Below are positions 7,519 to 16,864 of a stretch of DNA of 64,000 nt, piece after piece (the first letter of the stretch is position 1; each line of letters begins with the position of its first letter). The stretch covers positions 248,001 through 312,000 of the forward strand of contig NZ_JAJLQY010000004.1 in the NCBI RefSeq assembly GCF_020991275.1. The letters run 5' to 3'. This DNA is from Actinocorallia sp. API 0066. Lineage in GTDB: Bacteria; Actinomycetota; Actinomycetes; Streptosporangiales; Streptosporangiaceae. A program made the position numbers and the translations under genes. The notes under the pieces are model-generated. The model saw only the letters and a list, made by a program, of their open reading frames with translations, made no database searches and was not told where the DNA came from.

Positions 7519-8268
7519 CTAACGGGGGTTTCTCGTGCGTCGGCGGAGGACCGAGATCAGGGCGCCCGCCGCGCACGCGCCGATCCCGGCGCCGACGTAG
7601 GCGAGCCTCCGGTACGGGACGGCGGATCTGGGGGCGGCGGGCTCGGACGCGTCCGCCGGCGGCCCGTTCTCGACCGCGTCGAGGTAGGCCCGCTCGACGA
7701 TGTTGATGAACCGGCGATCCCTGCCGCGCGGATGCCGCGCCAGCCACGCCGCGCGCGCCCCCGCCCAGTACTCGCGGCCGGACTCCGTCGCGAACAGCCC
7801 ACGGCAGTTCCCCGCCAGCGCCCCGTTGGTCAGCCTGTCCACCCGGTACCGGGAGATCCAGTACGACATCCACAGGTTCGCGTAGTACGTACGCTTCTCC
7901 TCACGCAGCCCGCGCGGCGAGTCGTCGGGCAGCGGCCGCATCACCCCGAGCAGATCCGGGTCGCCCATCCCCAACGCCGTCAGCTCGTTGTGCGTCGCCC
8001 GTAGCGCCTGCTCCCGGGCCACCCGCACCTCCCGCGCCTGCACCACCAGCGAAACCGCGAGCACGGGCAACGTCACCGCCGTGAGCAACGCCGCCACCCC
8101 GCCATAAGCCTGCCCGATGTCACTCAGCCCCTTCCAGTCCGCCCCCACCCGCTCCCCCACCACCCCGAACCCCAACGGCGAAACCACAACCACCACCAAC
8201 CCCCCAACAACCCCAAAACCCACAACCAACCCCCACCCCCACTTCCGCCACCAAGCCCTCAAGACCAA
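7519..8268 (-). CDS. DUF6082 membrane protein
   Basis: A 249-residue membrane protein. A hydrophobic segment (about 10-32) and a second (about 58-76) lead into a basic helix REVRVAREQALRATHNEL, a central soluble domain containing RTYYANLWMSYWISRYR and EYWAGARAAWL, then a C-terminal membrane segment (about 224-240) ending in RRRTRNPR. This layout matches the DUF6082 family, whose role is unknown. TTG at 8266-8268 sits directly behind a run of Gs that serves as ribosome-binding site and is also part of a G-quadruplex-capable tract. Another TTG two codons later is possible. Confidence 0.72.
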   Translation of the reverse strand: MVLRAWWRKWGWGLVVGFGVVGGLVVVVVSPLGFGVVGERVGADWKGLSDIGQAYGGVAALLTAVTLPVLAVSLVVQAREVRVAREQALRATHNELTALGMGDPDLLGVMRPLPDDSPRGLREEKRTYYANLWMSYWISRYRVDRLTNGALAGNCRGLFATESGREYWAGARAAWLARHPRGRDRRFINIVERAYLDAVENGPPADASEPAAPRSAVPYRRLAYVGAGIGACAAGALISVLRRRTRNPR

Positions 8269-8345
8269 CCCCCTCCCCTAACCCCACCCCCAAAGGCTAA
8301 CCAACCCCCACCCCCCAGAAAACCCCCACCCAGAAACTCTCCCCC
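8269..8345 (-). other. G-tract cluster (G-quadruplex candidate) before the DUF6082 gene
   Basis: On the minus strand this stretch has at least eight runs of 3-6 Gs separated by short loops; four of them (5, 4, 4 and 5 Gs) lie within 8269-8291, immediately before the TTG start. The plus strand here is almost free of G. It overlaps the ribosome-binding site, so folding could affect translation; that is inference. Confidence 0.5.
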
Positions 8346-8481
8346 AGCCCCCCTTCCGGACAGAGGCGGTCTGGGATCTTTTGCCATGGGCATCCGGGAT
8401 GTGGATGTTCGGGGGTTTGTGGGGTTGATGCGGGCGCCGTTTTCGGCTGGCTTCGGTACGGTTTGTCGGGTGTGCGTCTCG

Positions 8482-9282
8482 ATGGGGCCCGCTGCGTTCT
8501 CGGGCACGATCCTTTACTGCGGCCGTAGGCTGCATCCGGAGCACGGCAGGATCGAGGTGCTCGGGTACCAGAACACGGCGGTGAACCTCGCGGCCGGACC
8601 GAACGCCCTGCTGCTGCACCTCCCGGCCCGGTCGATCGACGCGCGGCACTTCCTCCCGGTGAGCCGGGCCGAGTCGGTGCTCCAGAACATGGTGGACGCC
8701 GTCGCCCCGGTCGCCGCGGGGTCCACGATCGACTGGATGGGGGGCGACGCGCCCCGTGGCGCCGTCCAGGTCTTCCGCCACGACATCTACACGGTCGTCC
8801 TCGCCGAGAACGCCGCGGACATCACCGCCGCGCTGGGCCGGGTGGAGCCGTCGCGGCGGCCCGCGCTCAACCCCGAGCTCTTCGACTTCTACGCCGCCGC
8901 CTTCCCCGACCACGCGGTCGCGCTGTGCTGCTTCGACAACGCCGAGGCCGCCGCCGCCAAACCGCTGCTGCTCTGGTACCGGCCGCTGGACGACGACAGG
9001 CTCGTGCTCCCGGCGATCGACTGCCACACCGGCGCCGTCCCCGACCTCGACGCCGTCGTCCACACCGACCACTGGGTGCTCTTCGGCTCCGACGAGACCG
9101 ACCCGGACTGGGGCACACCCGTCACCTACCGGGACAGGCTACGAAGCCGCCTCCGCGCCTTCCTCCCGGACCGCGTCGTCGGCCGCCGGTTCCAGGAGCC
9201 CCTCCCTAATGGCGACTTCGCCATCACCCACACCGACCTCCGCCAAGCCGACCTCACCCGGATCCACCGCCTCCGCCCCTAG
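8482..9282 (+). CDS. Conserved hypothetical protein
   Basis: About 266 residues. The N-terminal ILYCGRRLHPEHGRIEVLGYQNTA followed by GPNALLLHLPA recalls a conserved bacterial family of unknown function with an RIQVLxYQNTA...GPNAMxLPLP pattern. A middle GAVQVFRHDIYTVVLAENAADI segment and a later FAITHTDLRQAD follow. No catalytic motif, membrane segment or signal peptide is apparent. The start is uncertain: ATG 8482 was chosen because the family core begins soon after. An in-frame GTG at 8470 and an ATG at 8386 are possible, and none has a good ribosome-binding site. It is convergent with the TPR gene, with 3 bp between stops. Confidence 0.65.
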   Translation: MGPAAFSGTILYCGRRLHPEHGRIEVLGYQNTAVNLAAGPNALLLHLPARSIDARHFLPVSRAESVLQNMVDAVAPVAAGSTIDWMGGDAPRGAVQVFRHDIYTVVLAENAADITAALGRVEPSRRPALNPELFDFYAAAFPDHAVALCCFDNAEAAAAKPLLLWYRPLDDDRLVLPAIDCHTGAVPDLDAVVHTDHWVLFGSDETDPDWGTPVTYRDRLRSRLRAFLPDRVVGRRFQEPLPNGDFAITHTDLRQADLTRIHRLRP

Positions 9283-9285
9283 GGG

Positions 9286-10062
9286 TCAGGGGGCGGGACG
9301 CTGGAGGCGGGCGGTCACCTGGGCGTGGAGGGCCGGGTCGGAGAGCGCCCGGCTCCAGACGGCCTCGGCCTCGGTGTCCCGGGCGCGGAGCCGCAACGTC
9401 CGCGCCAGGAGCTCGACGGCCAGCGGGGTGACGTCGGGGGCGGTGGTGGCGTCCACGGCGGCGGTGAAGGCGCCGATGGCCTGGTCCAGGTGGGCGAGGC
9501 CCATCAGGGTGGCCAGGCGGGCGTAGGCGTAGGTGTCGGGGGTGAGCGTGCGGAGGGTCTCGGCGAGCACGCGCTGGGCGGCGGCGGTGCGGCCCGCGTC
9601 GAGGAGGTGCTGCGCCAGGTCGTGCGCGGCGACGGGGGCGTACTCGGGGTCGCCCGTCTCGATCACCCGCTCCCACCAGGTGACGGCCGCCTCCGGGTCG
9701 GCGGCGTCGTCGGCGAGCTGGGCCAGGGCGAGGCACGCGGCGGGGGTGTAGGCGGCGTGTCCTGAGGAGGCGACGATGTGCCACGCCTCGGACGCCTCGG
9801 CGGGCTCGCCCGCGCGCTCGTGAGAGAGGGCCAGGTGGTAGGCCGCGCGTGGCGCGTACTCCGGGTCGCCGGTCTCGATGGCCGTCCAGTCGGCGCGGCG
9901 GGCGCCCTCGGTGTCGCCCAGGTCCTCCAGGACGACGGCGAGGCCCAGGGCCGCTTCGGCCCGCTCCGCCGGGACGTCCGAGGCGAGCGCCTCGCTGAAC
10001 AGGCCGGCGGCGCCGGTGAGGTCGCCGGTCTCGGCCATCTGCCGTGCCTGCGCCAGGGACAA
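9286..10062 (-). CDS. TPR-repeat protein
   Basis: About 258 residues made almost entirely of 34-residue helical repeats. The recurring GDPEYAPRAAYHLALSHERAG, GDPEYAPVAAHDLAQHLLDAG and similar units mark at least five to six TPRs, with the GDPEYAP motif repeated at 34- to 70-residue spacing. Such proteins are scaffolds, and partners cannot be inferred. Start: TTG at 10060-10062 has a perfect AGGAGG ribosome-binding site 6 nt upstream. The GTG five codons earlier (10075-10077) has only an overlapping GGAG, so the TTG is preferred. It lies downstream of gcvP, separated by 187 bp holding a hairpin repeat. Confidence 0.8.
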   Translation of the reverse strand: MSLAQARQMAETGDLTGAAGLFSEALASDVPAERAEAALGLAVVLEDLGDTEGARRADWTAIETGDPEYAPRAAYHLALSHERAGEPAEASEAWHIVASSGHAAYTPAACLALAQLADDAADPEAAVTWWERVIETGDPEYAPVAAHDLAQHLLDAGRTAAAQRVLAETLRTLTPDTYAYARLATLMGLAHLDQAIGAFTAAVDATTAPDVTPLAVELLARTLRLRARDTEAEAVWSRALSDPALHAQVTARLQRPAP

Positions 10063-10170
10063 CCGGGGCCTCCTCACCTCCGCGGACGCACCCCGACCCT
10101 ACCGATCCGGCGACGCCGCCGGGGCGGGACACGACCGGATCGCCGAAGATCTCCCGATCGGTCCCACCCG

Positions 10171-10236
10171 GGGGCGGGCGCTCCCGACCCGGTCGGAACT
10201 CGCCAAGCGCCCGCCCTCGGGCAGATCGAACACAGC
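10171..10236 (-). repeat. Hairpin repeat family, locus C: single diverged copy after gcvP
   Basis: Aligns to the 69-bp unit of locus A in the same orientation, including GTTCGATC at the minus-strand 5' side. Outer stem arms GGGCGGGCGCT (10172-10182) and AGCGCCCGCCC (10206-10216) pair perfectly over 11 bp although their sequence differs from locus A. The inner stem is CCGAC/GTCGG with loop CCG. It begins 14 bp after the gcvP stop, so it could act in the mRNA 3' end. Confidence 0.7.
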
Positions 10237-10249
10237 GGCGCGGGAGGCG

Positions 10250-13108
10250 TCAGTCCTCGAAGGCTTCGGGCGGGGGGCAGGAGCAGACGAGGTTGCGGTC
10301 GCCGTAGGCGCCGTCGATGCGGCCGACCGGGGCCCAGTACTTGTGCGCGCGCAGCGACGCCACCGGGTAGGCGGCCTCCTCGCGGGTGTACCCGTGCTTC
10401 CACTCCTCGACGAGCAGGGTCTCGGCGGTGTGCGGCGCGTTGTGCAGCGGGTTGTCGGCGGCGTCCCACTCGCCGGACGCGACCCTGTCGATCTCCGCGC
10501 GGACGGCGATCATCGCGTCGCAGAAGCGGTCGAGTTCGGCGAGGTCCTCGGACTCGGTCGGCTCGATCATCAGCGTGCCCGCGACCGGGAAGGAGAGGGT
10601 CGGCGCGTGGAAGCCGTAGTCGATGAGCCGCTTGGCGACGTCCTCGGCGGTGACGCCGGTGTCCTTGGTGAGCTTGCGCAGGTCGGCGATGCACTCGTGC
10701 GCGACGAGCCCGCCCTGCCCGGTGTAGAGGATCGGGTAGTGCGGGGCGAGGCGGCGCGCCACGTAGTTGGCGGCGAGCACGGCGACCTCGGTCGCGCGGC
10801 GCAGGCCGGTGGGGCCCATCATCGCGATGTAGGCCCACGGGATCGGCAGGATGCCCGCCGAGCCCCACGGCGCCGCCGAGATCGGCCCGACGCCCGTCTC
10901 GGGGCCGGCCTCGGGCCGCAGCGGGTGGCTGGGCAGGAACGGCGCGAGGTGCGCGCCGACGGCGACCGGGCCGACGCCGGGGCCGCCGCCGCCGTGCGGG
11001 ATGCAGAACGTCTTGTGCAGGTTGAGGTGGGAGACGTCGGCGCCGAACTCGCCGGGACGGGCGAGGCCGACGAGCGCGTTGAGGTTGGCGCCGTCCACGT
11101 AGACCTGGCCGCCCGCCGCGTGCACGGCCGCACAGATCTCGGTGATGCCCTCCTCGTACACGCCGTGCGTGGACGGGTACGTCACCATGATCACGGACAG
11201 TTCCTCGGCGTGCCTGTCGAGCTTGCCGCGCAGGTCGTCGAGGTCGACGTTGCCGTTGTCGTCGCACTTGACGACGACGACGCGCATCCCGGCCATGACG
11301 GCGCTGGCCGCGTTGGTGCCGTGCGCGGAGGACGGGATGAGGCAGACGTTCCGGTGCGCTTCGCCGCGCGAGGCGTGGTAGGCGCGGACGGCGAGGAGCC
11401 CGGCCAGTTCGCCCTGCGATCCGGCGTTCGGCTGCACGGACACCTTCGCGTAGCCGGTGATCTCGGCGAGCCACTCCTCCAGCTCGGTGATCAGCTCGAC
11501 GTACCCCGCGGCCTGCTCGATCGGCGCGAACGGGTGCAGGTTCGCGAACTCGGGCCAGGTGATGGGCTCCATCTCGGTCGTCGCGTTGAGTTTCATGGTG
11601 CAGGAGCCCAGCGGGATCATGGAGCGGTCGAGCGCGATGTCCCGGTCCTGGAGGCGGCGCAGGTAGCGCAGCATCGAGGTCTCGGACCGGTGGGTGTGGA
11701 ACACCGGGTGGGTGAGGAAGTCGCTCGTGCGCAGCACCTCGGTGGGCAGCGCCTCGCCCTCGGCCTCGACGACGGCGACGGCACGCCGGAACGACCGCTG
11801 CTCCATCGCCTCAAGGAGGTTCTGGAGGTCGTCCTCGGTGGTGGTCTCGTCGAAGGCGACGGCGACGGTCTCGGCGTCCACGAGCCGGATGTTGTACCCG
11901 GCGCGGCGCGCGGCCGCGACGGTGTTCGGCCCCGTGGTGGGGACGCGGATCGTCAGCGTGTCGAAGTACGTGGTGTTGACGACCTCGTAGCCCTCGACCT
12001 CCTGCGCGGCGATCGACGCGGCGAAGGACGCGGCGCGCCGGTGCACGCGCCCGGCGATCTCCCGCAGCCCGTCGGGCCCGTGGTAGACGGCGTACATGGA
12101 CGCCATGACGGCGAGCAGCACCTGGGCGGTGCAGATGTTCGAGGTGGCCTTCTCGCGCCGGATGTGCTGTTCGCGGGTCTGGAGCGCGAGCCGGTAGGCG
12201 GGCCTGCCCGCGGCGTCCACGGAGACGCCGACGAGACGGCCGGGGAGCTGCCGCTGGAGTTCGGCGCGCACGGCCATGTAGCCCGCGTGCGGTCCGCCGA
12301 ACCCGAACGGCACACCGAACCGCTGGGCCGAGCCCACGACGATGTCGGCGCCGCTCTCGCCGGGCGACTTCAGCAGGGTCAGCGCGAGCAGGTCGGCGGC
12401 GACGACGAGCTGGGCGCCGCGCGCGTGCACCGCCTCGGCCAGCGGCGCGAGGTCGCGGACGGCCCCGGACGCGCCGGGGTACTGGGCGAGCACGCCGAAG
12501 ACCTCGCCCTCGGGCAGCGGCCCGTCCAGGTCGGCGACGACGACGGGGATGCCGAGCGGCAGCGCGCGGGCGCGGATGACCTCGACGGTCTGGGGCAGCG
12601 CGTCGGCGTCCACGACGAACGCGCCGGGCTCCTTGCGGCGGGTCGCGCGCAGCGCCAGGGCCATCGCCTCGGCGGCGGCGGTGCCCTCGTCCAGCATGGA
12701 CGCGTTCGCGACGGGCACGCCGGTGAGGTCGGCGATCATGGTCTGGAAGTTGAGCAGCGCCTCAAGGCGGCCCTGGGAGATCTCCGGCTGGTACGGGGTG
12801 TAGGCGGTGTACCAGCCCGGGTTCTCCAGGACGTTGCGCAGGATCACGCCGGGGGTCGTCGTGCCGTGGTAGCCGAGGCCGATGTAGGAGGTGAGCACGC
12901 GGTTGCGGGAGGCGAAGCCGCGCAGCTTGGCCAGCGCCTCGGTCTCGCTCAGCGGAGCGGGCAGGTCGAGCGGCCGGGTGGTGCGGATCGAGGCCGGGAC
13001 CGCGGCGTCGATGAGCGCGCCGAGATCGGCGAACCCGACGACGGCGAGCATCCGTTGGAGGTCGGCGGCCGACGGGCCGATGTGACGGTCGGTGAAGTTG
13101 GCGGTCAT
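10250..13108 (-). CDS. gcvP: Glycine dehydrogenase (decarboxylating), P-protein
   Basis: A 952-residue homodimer-type P-protein of the glycine cleavage system. It decarboxylates glycine with PLP and hands the aminomethyl group to lipoyl-GcvH. N-terminal FTDRHIGPS and [16 protein letters not shown], the mid-protein [12 protein letters not shown], and the PLP-lysine site [18 protein letters not shown] near residue 700 are canonical, and length is normal for the single-chain form. It is preceded by a tandem glycine aptamer riboswitch, which explains its regulation by glycine. gcvT and gcvH are not in this window. ATG at 13106-13108. Confidence 0.97.
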   Translation of the reverse strand: MTANFTDRHIGPSAADLQRMLAVVGFADLGALIDAAVPASIRTTRPLDLPAPLSETEALAKLRGFASRNRVLTSYIGLGYHGTTTPGVILRNVLENPGWYTAYTPYQPEISQGRLEALLNFQTMIADLTGVPVANASMLDEGTAAAEAMALALRATRRKEPGAFVVDADALPQTVEVIRARALPLGIPVVVADLDGPLPEGEVFGVLAQYPGASGAVRDLAPLAEAVHARGAQLVVAADLLALTLLKSPGESGADIVVGSAQRFGVPFGFGGPHAGYMAVRAELQRQLPGRLVGVSVDAAGRPAYRLALQTREQHIRREKATSNICTAQVLLAVMASMYAVYHGPDGLREIAGRVHRRAASFAASIAAQEVEGYEVVNTTYFDTLTIRVPTTGPNTVAAARRAGYNIRLVDAETVAVAFDETTTEDDLQNLLEAMEQRSFRRAVAVVEAEGEALPTEVLRTSDFLTHPVFHTHRSETSMLRYLRRLQDRDIALDRSMIPLGSCTMKLNATTEMEPITWPEFANLHPFAPIEQAAGYVELITELEEWLAEITGYAKVSVQPNAGSQGELAGLLAVRAYHASRGEAHRNVCLIPSSAHGTNAASAVMAGMRVVVVKCDDNGNVDLDDLRGKLDRHAEELSVIMVTYPSTHGVYEEGITEICAAVHAAGGQVYVDGANLNALVGLARPGEFGADVSHLNLHKTFCIPHGGGGPGVGPVAVGAHLAPFLPSHPLRPEAGPETGVGPISAAPWGSAGILPIPWAYIAMMGPTGLRRATEVAVLAANYVARRLAPHYPILYTGQGGLVAHECIADLRKLTKDTGVTAEDVAKRLIDYGFHAPTLSFPVAGTLMIEPTESEDLAELDRFCDAMIAVRAEIDRVASGEWDAADNPLHNAPHTAETLLVEEWKHGYTREEAAYPVASLRAHKYWAPVGRIDGAYGDRNLVCSCPPPEAFED

Positions 13109-13159
13109 CCCGGAGCCTCCCGAAGGCGCGGTGCAGAGGTTGAGGGGTCGTTGGACCCG

Positions 13160-13345
13160 CGCTCCCCCTCTGTTTCGGAACCTGAGAGCTTCGCCCTGGC
13201 ATCAGGGCTTTCACCTTCGGTGGGGCACATGCCCGCTTTCCAGAGGCGCCTCACCCGACGGTCCGTTTGCCTGAGAGGTTCCGGGGACGTTGCTCCTTCG
13301 GCGCTCCGCACCGGATTGCACGGAGTCTCTCCCGCCTGGGGTCGA
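13160..13345 (-). promoter_or_regulatory. Tandem glycine riboswitch controlling gcvP
   Basis: Two consecutive glycine aptamers read on the minus strand. The first (about 13335 down to 13265) contains CGGGAGAGACTCC, CGCCGAAGGAGCAA and AACCTCTCAGGCAAACGGACC. The second (about 13258 down to 13163) contains CACCGAAGGTGAAAGCC and CTCTCAGGTTCCGAAACAGAGG. The doubled CTCTCAGG core and CGAAGG loops are the family hallmark. The gcvP start lies about 50 nt further on, so glycine binding probably turns gcvP on; whether it acts on termination or translation is not clear. Confidence 0.92.
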
Positions 13346-13517
13346 CAGCGTGGCCAGTGTACCTTGTGCACGATCTCCCCTGCGCGGGCGCCCCGGACGG
13401 GGGATCGTACCTGGGTAGGACAACGCGGTGCGGACGGCTCGTCCGTCGAGGTGATCACGTCTGGGCAGGGGCCGACTAATCTTGGGCGATACCGGGAACC
13501 GGGAGGACGGTGGCGAG

Positions 13518-15926
13518 GTGACGAAGACGCAGGGCGCGACAGCCCTGGAGCCGCCGCTCAGCCTTCCCGACGGCGCCGAGGTGGACGAGGCGCCCTTTCC
13601 GGCACGGATCCGCAGCCAGGGCGATCTCATCAAGACGCTCGCCTGCCTGGCGGGCCTCGGCCTGCTCCTGCTGCTGCCGACCTTCGCGACGCAGACCACG
13701 ACCGGCCTGGAGAGCGACGTCACCCGGGGCACCGAGCAGGCGCCGCACTTCCTGCTGAGCCTGGCCAGCCTCACCGCCGGGTTCGGCGTGCTGGCCGTGC
13801 CGATGGCGTTCGCGGTGGACCGGGTGGTGCGCCGCGACCTCACCCGGATCGCGGTCGGCCTCGTCGCCGCGATCGCCGCGCTGGGCGCCGTCGTCGCGTT
13901 GGACGCGTGGATCGAGCACGCCTCCCCCACGATCATCGTCAACGCGCTCGGCTGGACCAAGACGGGCCAGACGCCCGTCCCGGCCGACCTCACCCCCGTC
14001 ATCGCCTACGTGACGGCGGTGCGCCTGGCCGGGCGGCCGCGCTGGCAGGCGGTCATGTGGGGCACGATCGCGCTGGCGGGCCTCGCCTCGCTGGTGGCGG
14101 GCCACACGACGGCCCTCGGCCTCGTCGCGACGTATCTGATCGGCCGTCTCGTGGGTTATCTCACGCTCTACGGGCTCGGCACCCCCAACCCCCGGCCGCC
14201 GGGGGCGGCCGTCGTGGCGGCGCTGGACCGGCTGGGCCTCCAGCCGCTCAAGGCCACCCGGGTGGACGACGGCACCCTCGACCACCGCAGCTACCTCGTT
14301 CACGGCCGCACCCGCGACCTCGACGTCACCGTCCTGGACCGCGACCAGCAGACCGCCGGCCTGTTCTACCGGGCCTGGCGCGGGGTGCGGCTGCGCGCCC
14401 ACCAGCCCCGGCGGACGGTGCGCTCGCTGCGCAGGTCGCTGGAGCAGGAGTCGCTGATGGCCTACGCGGCGACGGCGGCGGGCGTGCAGACGCCACGGCT
14501 CGTCGCCACCTCCGAGGTCGGCACCGAAGCGGCCCTGCTCGCCTACACGCACGTCGAGGGCACCACCCTGCTCGACCTGCCCGACGAGGAGATCACCGAC
14601 GACCTTCTGAAGGGCATCTGGCTGCAGCTCGGCCTGCTGCACCGGCAGCGGATCGCGCACCGCAGCCTGGACGGCTCCGCGGTCCTCGTCTGCGAGGGGC
14701 GGCCCTGGCTGGTCGGCCTGGGCCGGGGCGAGATCGCGGTCGGCGACCTCCTGCTCCGGCTCGACCAGGCCCAACTGCTCACCACGCTGGGCCTGCGGGT
14801 CGGCGCGGGGCGGGCGGTGCACACGGCGTCGGCGATGCTGGGCGCGGACGCGCTCGGCGCGCTGGTGCCGCTGCTCCAGAAGGTCGCGCTGTCCCGGGAG
14901 ACGCGGGCGGCGCTGCGCAAGGACGGCAAGCTGCTCGGGGCGCTGCGGGAGGAGATCCTGCGCTTCTACCCCGAGACCGAGGTCGCGACCGTCAAGCTGG
15001 AGCGGTTCCGGCCCCGGACGATCTTCAGCATCGTCGGCGCCGCGATCGCCGCCTACTTCCTGCTCACCACGCTCGGCGGCCAGGACCTCGGAAAGCTCGT
15101 CACCGAAGCCGACTGGCGGTGGGCGGTGCTCGCCCTGTTCGCCTCCGGCGTGTCGTTCGTGGCCGCCGCGATGATGGTCATCGGGTTCGTGCCGGAGCGG
15201 CTGCCGATGTGGCGGACGGTCGCCGTGCAGTTCGCCGCCTCGTTCGTCAAGCTGGTCGCGCCCGCCGCGGTCAGCGGCATCGCGATCAACACCCGCTACC
15301 TCCAGCGGATGGGGGTGCGGCCGGGGCCCGCGGTGGCCAGCGTCGGCGCCTCCCAGCTCACCGGCCTCGTCGTGCACATCATGCTGCTGTTCGTGATGGG
15401 CTTCCTGACCGGTTCCGGGCAGCCCGACCGCGACTTCGCCCCGTCCAAGACGGTGATGCTGGTCCTGCTGGCCGTCGGGGCGGTGGCGGGGCTGGGCGCG
15501 GCCGTCGGCCCGGTGCGGCGGCTCGTGGTGCGCCGGCTGAAGCTGATGTTCTCCGGTGTCGTGCCCCGGCTCGTGGACGTGCTCCAGGACCCCCGCAAGA
15601 TCGTGACGGGCCTCGGCGGCACCCTGCTGCTGACCGTCGCCTTTGTGGTCTGCCTCGACGCGTCCATCCGCGCCTTCGGCGGCTCGCTGGGCTGGACGGC
15701 CGTGGCGGTGGTGTTCCTCACCGGCAACGCGCTCGGCTCGGCCGCGCCCACGCCGGGCGGTCTCGGCGCCGTCGAGGGCGCGCTGGTCCTGGGCCTGACG
15801 GTCGCGGGCCTGCCGGTCGAGACGGCCACCTCGGCGGTGCTGCTCTTCCGGCTCCTGACGTTCTGGCTGCCGGTCCTGCCCGGCTGGGCCTCCTTCCACT
15901 ACCTGCAACGCACCGAATCGCTCTGA
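13518..15926 (+). CDS. Membrane protein: N-terminal TM bundle, kinase-like core, LPG-synthase-type flippase domain
   Basis: About 802 residues. The N-terminal half-dozen membrane segments (about 35-240) are followed by a soluble region (about 255-500). That region contains a degenerate protein-kinase/aminoglycoside-kinase-like stretch: LEQESLMAYAATAAGV, LLHRQRIAHRSLDGSAVLV and LVGLGRGEIAVGDLLLRL, in which the usual catalytic HxD...N is replaced by HRSLDGSAV. The C-terminal 300 residues are the lysylphosphatidylglycerol synthase TM/UPF0104 domain (KLVAPAAVSGIAINTRYLQR, TPGGLGAVEGALVLGL). This architecture is known in actinobacteria but its substrate is not. The GTG at 13518 has GGAGG 11 nt upstream; an in-frame TTG at 13482 lacks one. 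Confidence 0.8.
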   Translation: MTKTQGATALEPPLSLPDGAEVDEAPFPARIRSQGDLIKTLACLAGLGLLLLLPTFATQTTTGLESDVTRGTEQAPHFLLSLASLTAGFGVLAVPMAFAVDRVVRRDLTRIAVGLVAAIAALGAVVALDAWIEHASPTIIVNALGWTKTGQTPVPADLTPVIAYVTAVRLAGRPRWQAVMWGTIALAGLASLVAGHTTALGLVATYLIGRLVGYLTLYGLGTPNPRPPGAAVVAALDRLGLQPLKATRVDDGTLDHRSYLVHGRTRDLDVTVLDRDQQTAGLFYRAWRGVRLRAHQPRRTVRSLRRSLEQESLMAYAATAAGVQTPRLVATSEVGTEAALLAYTHVEGTTLLDLPDEEITDDLLKGIWLQLGLLHRQRIAHRSLDGSAVLVCEGRPWLVGLGRGEIAVGDLLLRLDQAQLLTTLGLRVGAGRAVHTASAMLGADALGALVPLLQKVALSRETRAALRKDGKLLGALREEILRFYPETEVATVKLERFRPRTIFSIVGAAIAAYFLLTTLGGQDLGKLVTEADWRWAVLALFASGVSFVAAAMMVIGFVPERLPMWRTVAVQFAASFVKLVAPAAVSGIAINTRYLQRMGVRPGPAVASVGASQLTGLVVHIMLLFVMGFLTGSGQPDRDFAPSKTVMLVLLAVGAVAGLGAAVGPVRRLVVRRLKLMFSGVVPRLVDVLQDPRKIVTGLGGTLLLTVAFVVCLDASIRAFGGSLGWTAVAVVFLTGNALGSAAPTPGGLGAVEGALVLGLTVAGLPVETATSAVLLFRLLTFWLPVLPGWASFHYLQRTESL

Positions 15927-15980
15927 CGGGCCGCTCAGCGCCGTCCAGGGCCGAAGAATCCGGCGGGGTCGGCGGGCGGG

Positions 15981-16577
15981 TCAGCCCGTCTTGCGGGCGC
16001 GGCGCCGGGACAGCTCGTCGCCCGCGCCGGTGCTCGGCGCGGCGCTCTCGGCGGGCATCCGGGCGAGGCTGCCCTCGACCTCCTGCCAGACCCGGCCCAG
16101 CGCGATGCCGAACACGCCCTGCCCGCCCTGGAGCAGATCGACGACCTCGTCGGGGCTGGTGCACTCGTAGACGCTGACGCCGTCGCTCATCAGGGTGATC
16201 TGCGCCAGGTGCGCCACGCCCCTGTCCCGCAGGTGGCTGACGGCGGCCCTGATCTGCTGGAGCGACACGCCGGTGTCCAGCAGCCGCTTGACGACCTTGA
16301 GCACGAGGATGTCGCGGAACCCGTAGAGCCGCTGGCTGCCGGAGCCGTGCGCGGGCCGCACGCTCGGCTCGACCAGGCCCGTGCGCGCCCAGTAGTCGAG
16401 CTGGCGGTAGGTGATCCCCGCCGCGGCGCAGGCCGCCGGGCCACGGAACCCCACCTCGTCGGAGAGCCGGGACGGCACGGTGATGCCGCCTTCGAACAGC
16501 AGACCCTGCTCGCCGGCCCGCTGGGAGGCGAGCTCACGATCGCGATCCACCTTGTCCTCGCCGCTGCTCACCGCCAC
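15981..16577 (-). CDS. MerR-family regulator (Rv1830/ResR-type)
   Basis: A 198-residue regulator. The DNA-binding half is GFRGPAACAAAGITYRQLDYWARTGLVEPSVRPAHGSGSQRLYGFRDILVLKVVKRLL (about 43-100), the typical MerR winged helix with R-LY-F-R-D. The tail contains VVDLLQGGQGVFGIALGRVWQEVEGSLARMP, conserved in the mycobacterial Rv1830 group. Gene order with the bifunctional nuclease, FtsR and GarA genes upstream matches the M. tuberculosis Rv1827-Rv1830 block. Rv1830 is reported to influence growth and division timing; a similar role here is inference. The GTG at 16575-16577 has GGAGG 6 nt upstream. Confidence 0.9.
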   Translation of the reverse strand: MAVSSGEDKVDRDRELASQRAGEQGLLFEGGITVPSRLSDEVGFRGPAACAAAGITYRQLDYWARTGLVEPSVRPAHGSGSQRLYGFRDILVLKVVKRLLDTGVSLQQIRAAVSHLRDRGVAHLAQITLMSDGVSVYECTSPDEVVDLLQGGQGVFGIALGRVWQEVEGSLARMPAESAAPSTGAGDELSRRRARKTG

Positions 16578-16864
16578 GCGGACCTCCGGCTTCTGTCATC
16601 CCCGGGTCATCCCGGCAAGGGGGTTTGCCGGAAATTCACCGCGGGTGCTCCACCAGCACGGTAGGTGCCGGTCAGGGCATGGTCAACGTTCAACGTCGGC
16701 GCGTCGCAAGGCGGATGTATCCGCCTTCACGTGCGCAAACGGCTCGCTTTCCGCTCCCCCTCCTCCCCTACCCTGCGCGACGGGTGTGGGAAACGGTCAT
16801 GACTCCTGTCACGTCCGGTGAAAGGTCACGGAGCGCGGCGCGGGTGCGCCACACCGTACGGCGC

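Noticed and set aside
9878-16177. A 2099-codon open frame on the plus strand across gcvP and the flippase gene
   Set aside because: It is antisense to gcvP, full of low-complexity Arg/Gly/Ala, and changes to a shadow of the next real gene; long false frames are normal in very high-GC DNA.
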